A stretch of 64,000 bases of DNA, from the NCBI GenBank assembly GCA_001897855.1, contig MKUO01000001.1:186001-250000 (forward strand). Direction: 5' to 3'. Positions 61,142 through 64,000 of this stretch are shown here, in pieces; the stretch's first letter is position 1, and each line of letters starts with the position of its first letter. Below the pieces are notes generated by a model. That model was not told the origin of the DNA. It was given only the letters and a program-made list of their open reading frames with translations, and did no database searches. The stretch is from Bacteroidetes bacterium 43-93 (GTDB lineage Bacteria; Bacteroidota; Bacteroidia; Chitinophagales; Chitinophagaceae). The position numbers and the translations under genes were made by a program.

Positions 61142-62278
61142 ATGCGACAATATCTCAACTGGAAGACATATCTGATAATTATTGCTGTATTTATAGTTGG
61201 GGCTTCGCTGTCTTACACTAATACCCTGGCAACCAAACTGGCCAATGAAGAACGTAAGAATATCAAGCAGTTTATAGACGTGATTAAGATACAGGCCATC
61301 TCCAACGATCCGGTTGTTTTTCAATATGCAAGGCTTGTATTGCAGCAAAACAGGACCATCCCACTCATACTTACCGACGAAAAGGATAATATTATTGATC
61401 AAAATAATCTGGACAGCATAAAAGTTGCAAAAGATACTTCTTATGTCCGTAAGAAGTTAGAGGAGTTCAGGCAATTACACCCGCCGGTAGAATTTTCCTA
61501 TATATCCGGCAAACAACGGGTGTACTATGGAGAATCCTATTTGCTGATGCAATTGCGTTATTATCCTTATGTTCAGCTTACTATTATTATTATATTTCTG
61601 CTAATAGTGGTTTTTGCTATTACTTCTGCCCAGCGTTCACTTCAAAACCAGGTTTGGGCCGGTTTATCAAAAGAAACGGCACATCAGTTGGGTACGCCCC
61701 TCAGTTCTATGGAAGGCTGGTTGCAGATATTACACGATGCAGATGGAGATAATGAAGCCGTCGCGGAAATGCAAAAGGACCTGGACAGGTTAAAACTTAT
61801 AGCCGACAGGTTCAGTAAGGTGGGCAGTGCACCTCAGCTTGTAGAGGAAAACCTGGTAAGCCGTATGGTAAATATGGTGGACTACATGCAGAAACGAGCA
61901 CCTAGCAAAGTAAAGATCGCAGTGCATACAGATACAGAGGAAATACTGGTAAATATGAGCGGCCCCCTGTTTGATTGGGTATTGGAAAACCTGATCCGTA
62001 ATGCGTTAGATGCAATGGATGGGAAAGGCAATATTGATATCCGGCTCACTGATCAAAAGCAGCAGGTGATAATTGATGTGTCTGACACGGGGAAAGGTAT
62101 ACCAAAGTACCAGGTGAAAAAAATATTTGCTCCGGGATTCACCACCAAGAAACGCGGCTGGGGCCTCGGGTTATCATTAGCTAAGCGTATTGTTGAACAG
62201 TTTCACCATGGCTCGTTGTTTGTAAAGCAAACAGAAGTAGGTAAAGGCACCACTTTCCGTATTATTCTGCGGAGGTAA
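61142..62278 (+). CDS. Membrane sensor histidine kinase
   Basis: Product of 378 residues. Helix 1 (YLIIIAVFIVGASLSYTNTL), a periplasmic domain of about 100 residues, and helix 2 (LTIIIIFLLIVVFAITSA) frame the sensor. The H box reads SKETAHQLGTPLSSMEGWLQ, a form common in Bacteroidota. The ATPase domain has the N box ENLIRNALDAMDGKG, then IIDVSDTGKGIPKYQ and KRGWGLGLSLAKRIVEQFHH. No response regulator is adjacent. No HAMP linker is obvious. Confidence 0.9.
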   Translation: MRQYLNWKTYLIIIAVFIVGASLSYTNTLATKLANEERKNIKQFIDVIKIQAISNDPVVFQYARLVLQQNRTIPLILTDEKDNIIDQNNLDSIKVAKDTSYVRKKLEEFRQLHPPVEFSYISGKQRVYYGESYLLMQLRYYPYVQLTIIIIFLLIVVFAITSAQRSLQNQVWAGLSKETAHQLGTPLSSMEGWLQILHDADGDNEAVAEMQKDLDRLKLIADRFSKVGSAPQLVEENLVSRMVNMVDYMQKRAPSKVKIAVHTDTEEILVNMSGPLFDWVLENLIRNALDAMDGKGNIDIRLTDQKQQVIIDVSDTGKGIPKYQVKKIFAPGFTTKKRGWGLGLSLAKRIVEQFHHGSLFVKQTEVGKGTTFRIILRR

Positions 62279-62298
62279 TAGTTTTTTTGTTTTTCTTT

Positions 62299-62328
62299 TT
62301 TGACTTTTAAGTTTTCCGTTTACATTTG
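62299..62328 (+). promoter_or_regulatory. Promoter of tRNA-Leu(GAG)
   Basis: TTTG (62299-62302), an 18-bp spacer and TACATTTG (62321-62328), starting 18 bases before the tRNA. Confidence 0.72.
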
Positions 62329-62345
62329 CAGACCTCAAAAAAAAT

Positions 62346-62429
62346 GCGGCGGTGGCGAAACTGGTAGACGCACTACTTTGAGGTGGTAGCGCCTGAAAGG
62401 GCGTGGGAGTTCGAATCTCCTCTGCCGCA
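62346..62429 (+). tRNA. tRNA-Leu(GAG)
   Basis: Acceptor GCGGCGG pairs with CTGCCGC (one G-U pair), discriminator A. The anticodon stem CTACT/GGTAG holds TTGAGGT with anticodon GAG. A long variable arm (CGCCTGAAAGGGCGT) and a T arm with AGTTCGAAT complete it. CCA is not encoded. Confidence 0.96.
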
Positions 62430-62434
62430 CTTTT

Positions 62435-62467
62435 TAAAGCCTGCTTTCTGCAGGCTTTATTTTTTTG
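62435..62467 (+). terminator. Terminator of tRNA-Leu(GAG)
   Basis: A 10-bp stem TAAAGCCTGC / GCAGGCTTTA with loop TTTCT and a run of seven T. The convergent gene's stop codon (62457-62459) lies inside the right arm. Confidence 0.85.
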
Positions 62468-63875
62468 AAAACAATAGGTAGGTGCTATCCTGGTAAGCCT
62501 GTACTATTTTAAAGCTACTATCTGCTGGCCATCTGTAGTCTTTCCTGATAAAAGCATAGTCATAGTTTACGGTATCGGCATCAAATAACTTTGCTATAGG
62601 AGCAATGCGGCCAGGCGGAGCCAGTCGTTCGGCATAATAGTTCATAGAATTGTCGGTGCCGAACATAGCCATTACATGAATCGGCGCATTTTCTTCTTTG
62701 GGTAGATGTGCTACTATATATTGTATGGCAGGTTTGGTGTAGGTCGAATCCCACCAATCCCGGGTCGAAGTAAAGTTAGCTTCCTTTACCACATTGAATA
62801 TGCTTAGTATGCCAAAGCCAAGGCACAATGCTACAAATGCTTTCTGATATTTGCTTTTCCAATTAGAAAATAAAGTAAACAGGGATAGCATCAGTAATGG
62901 AAACAGGTATAAGCCTGTTCTGCCGACAGGCAGCTTTACACCTAGCAGGTAAAATTGCAGATTGATGATAAGAACAGCTACTAACAAGATGGTTACAGGT
63001 ATCCCGTAACGTATATTGTTAGTTATGTTTACTTTGAGACTTCGATAAGTAAGTACACAACCGGCGATTATAAGGGCAAGTACAATGTAGCTTGTAATAT
63101 CTGGGCGTTCAAAGATAGCCCAGGATCCAAAATAGCCTTGCAGTACACTGTAAACTGTATCTTGAATAAAACCTTTTTCACCACCAAAGTAAGCTTCTCC
63201 CATACTTACCATTCTGTAAATCGGGTAGGCCGATATTACGGCTATTGCAAGGCTATACAATAGTGGCAGTTTTACAGCATTCAAAAGTCTGCCGGAATGA
63301 TGCCACGAAATGAATGTTGCAGTTAGCATCAGGGCCAGCAAAGCGGGCATCATCGAGAAATTGGCATACATACTTAACACTATTGTTAGCAGGCTAAGAT
63401 GCAATTGCCGTTTGCGGTTGGTTTGGCTGTATGATATTAACTGGTATACAGAAAATAGCATCAGCGCAATGGCAAGGCCATACCCACGGCACAGCCCGAA
63501 GAAGGTAAGTAAAGTGAAATTACCGATCAACGTGGTGAAGAGCCCAAGTTGTTGCCATTGGCTTTTAAAATAGAGTAACGATATCCTGTATGCAGCGTAA
63601 AAGTATAAGATCGATGCCAGTAAGTTTGGAAGCCGGATAGCAAATTCGCTTTCTGAAAACTGAATGCAAAATTTGGTAAGCAGGGAATTGAGAATATGAT
63701 TATTTGCAGCCGGGGAGCTATAGCTTACGATATCCCAAACGGGTGTGCGTGCATATCCAAACAGTGTCCAGCATTCGTCATAAGTAATGGCGACGGTAAA
63801 TGTGCGAACACATATATAGCAGAATGCGACAATGCCAATAAGCCAGAATGGGTAGTTGGATCGGGTAGGTTTCAT
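62457..63875 (-). CDS. Polytopic membrane glycosyltransferase (GT39/ArnT-like)
   Basis: Product of 472 residues with about ten membrane helices. The start has TFTVAITYDECWTLFGYART: the Asp-Glu pair in the first loop is the hallmark of lipid-linked sugar transferases (GT39/GT83-type). SSPAANNHILNSLLTKFCIQ and SEFAIRLPNLLASILYFYAA follow, the usual next motif. The C-terminal soluble part ends in YLLFSKK. It probably transfers sugars from a polyprenyl carrier outside the membrane. Acceptor unknown. It starts 11 bases after the LutA-like gene and may share its transcript. Confidence 0.82.
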   Translation of the reverse strand: MKPTRSNYPFWLIGIVAFCYICVRTFTVAITYDECWTLFGYARTPVWDIVSYSSPAANNHILNSLLTKFCIQFSESEFAIRLPNLLASILYFYAAYRISLLYFKSQWQQLGLFTTLIGNFTLLTFFGLCRGYGLAIALMLFSVYQLISYSQTNRKRQLHLSLLTIVLSMYANFSMMPALLALMLTATFISWHHSGRLLNAVKLPLLYSLAIAVISAYPIYRMVSMGEAYFGGEKGFIQDTVYSVLQGYFGSWAIFERPDITSYIVLALIIAGCVLTYRSLKVNITNNIRYGIPVTILLVAVLIINLQFYLLGVKLPVGRTGLYLFPLLMLSLFTLFSNWKSKYQKAFVALCLGFGILSIFNVVKEANFTSTRDWWDSTYTKPAIQYIVAHLPKEENAPIHVMAMFGTDNSMNYYAERLAPPGRIAPIAKLFDADTVNYDYAFIRKDYRWPADSSFKIVQAYQDSTYLLFSKK

Positions 63876-63886
63876 AGCTTAGGTGT

Positions 63887-64000
63887 TTACCACCCGCTGG
63901 CTAATACATCTGCTATATGCAGTGTTTGCAAGGGCAGGTTGTTTTTATCTATATATCCCTGCACATGCATCATGCAGGAAACATCTGTAGATATCATGTA
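63887..64000 (-). CDS. (Fe-S)-binding protein, LutA/YkgE-like, C-terminal fragment
   Basis: Only the last 37 codons lie in the window; the frame is open at the right edge. The end reads ISTDVSCMMHVQGYIDKNN and LPLQTLHIADVLASGW. This is the typical C-terminus of the LutA-type proteins with two CCG domains that take part in L-lactate oxidation in Bacteroidota. The Cys in VSCMMH would be a cluster ligand. The rest, including the other CCG motif, lies outside the window. The gene is too short here for more than a family-level call. Confidence 0.75.
   Translation of the reverse strand, partial: YMISTDVSCMMHVQGYIDKNNLPLQTLHIADVLASGW

Noticed and set aside
1-64000. CRISPR arrays, insertion sequences, prophage genes
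   Set aside because: I saw no regularly spaced repeats, transposase motifs or phage structural genes in reading both strands.

Overview
This window is ordinary chromosomal DNA of a Bacteroidota bacterium, most likely in or near the Chitinophagales. The evidence is several promoters of the Bacteroidota type (TTTG, about 19 bp, then TAnnTTTG), a protease with a type IX secretion C-terminal domain, TamB, a DUF5723 outer-membrane protein, a single-chain RibBA, and many secreted or lipoprotein genes ending their signal in AQ or in a lipobox. I see no insertion sequence, prophage, integrase or CRISPR array. The window carries about 64 protein genes and three tRNA genes. Both ends cut genes: a TonB-family protein on the left and a LutA-like (Fe-S) protein on the right.

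Layout. 1-6.4 kb: tonB and exbD, the tRNA hydroxylase gene trhO, two neighbouring secreted paralogues (one with a very long charged helix), a PspC protein, TatD and TcdA. 6.5-12.7 kb: aconitase, glutamate dehydrogenase, and the heme and cytochrome c genes ccmD, ccsA/ccmC and ccmB. 12.8-13.1 kb: tRNA-Gly(GCC) and tRNA-Leu(UAA). 13.2-15.0 kb: an ECF42-like sigma factor and its YCII partner. 15.3-20.4 kb: a protein resembling pentameric ligand-gated ion channels, a LuxR-type response regulator, a pilin-like secreted protein and a TPR hybrid histidine kinase. 20.5-23.6 kb: a large secreted M43 metalloprotease. 23.7-30.4 kb: ftsE, ribBA and four glycosyltransferases. 30.4-39.5 kb: TamB, a prolyl oligopeptidase and aspS. 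40-46.3 kb: a DUF5723 protein, the ribosomal genes rplK-rplA-rplJ-rplL, and a tight TM2/DUF2752/DUF4870/M48 operon. 46.4-52.2 kb: small lipoproteins and membrane proteins, a YgiD-type dioxygenase, and a PapD-like chaperone with three pilin-like secreted proteins. 52.2-64 kb: an M16 protease, a DegT-family sugar enzyme, a LiaF/DUF4288/LytS/LytTR cassette, a GT2 glycosyltransferase, a histidine kinase, tRNA-Leu(GAG), a membrane glycosyltransferase and the LutA-like fragment.

Most genes serve envelope construction (TamB, TonB/ExbD, glycosyltransferases, secreted beta-proteins), central metabolism and translation. The most unusual points are: a jelly-roll (PCMD-like) domain apparently inserted between the zinc site and the Met-turn of the M43 protease; a PapD-like chaperone grouped with small secreted proteins that share a C-terminal signature, with a distant paralogue 32 kb away; a bacterial channel of the Cys-loop superfamily; a DegT-family enzyme with His in place of the catalytic Lys and without the iron-sulfur cysteines of the RfbH/E1 type; and an rplKAJL operon with neither secE-nusG before it nor rpoBC after it. 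No intergenic stretch exceeds 300 bases. The longest, 15050-15338, shows no convincing gene. All family calls were made by eye from motifs, not by database search.
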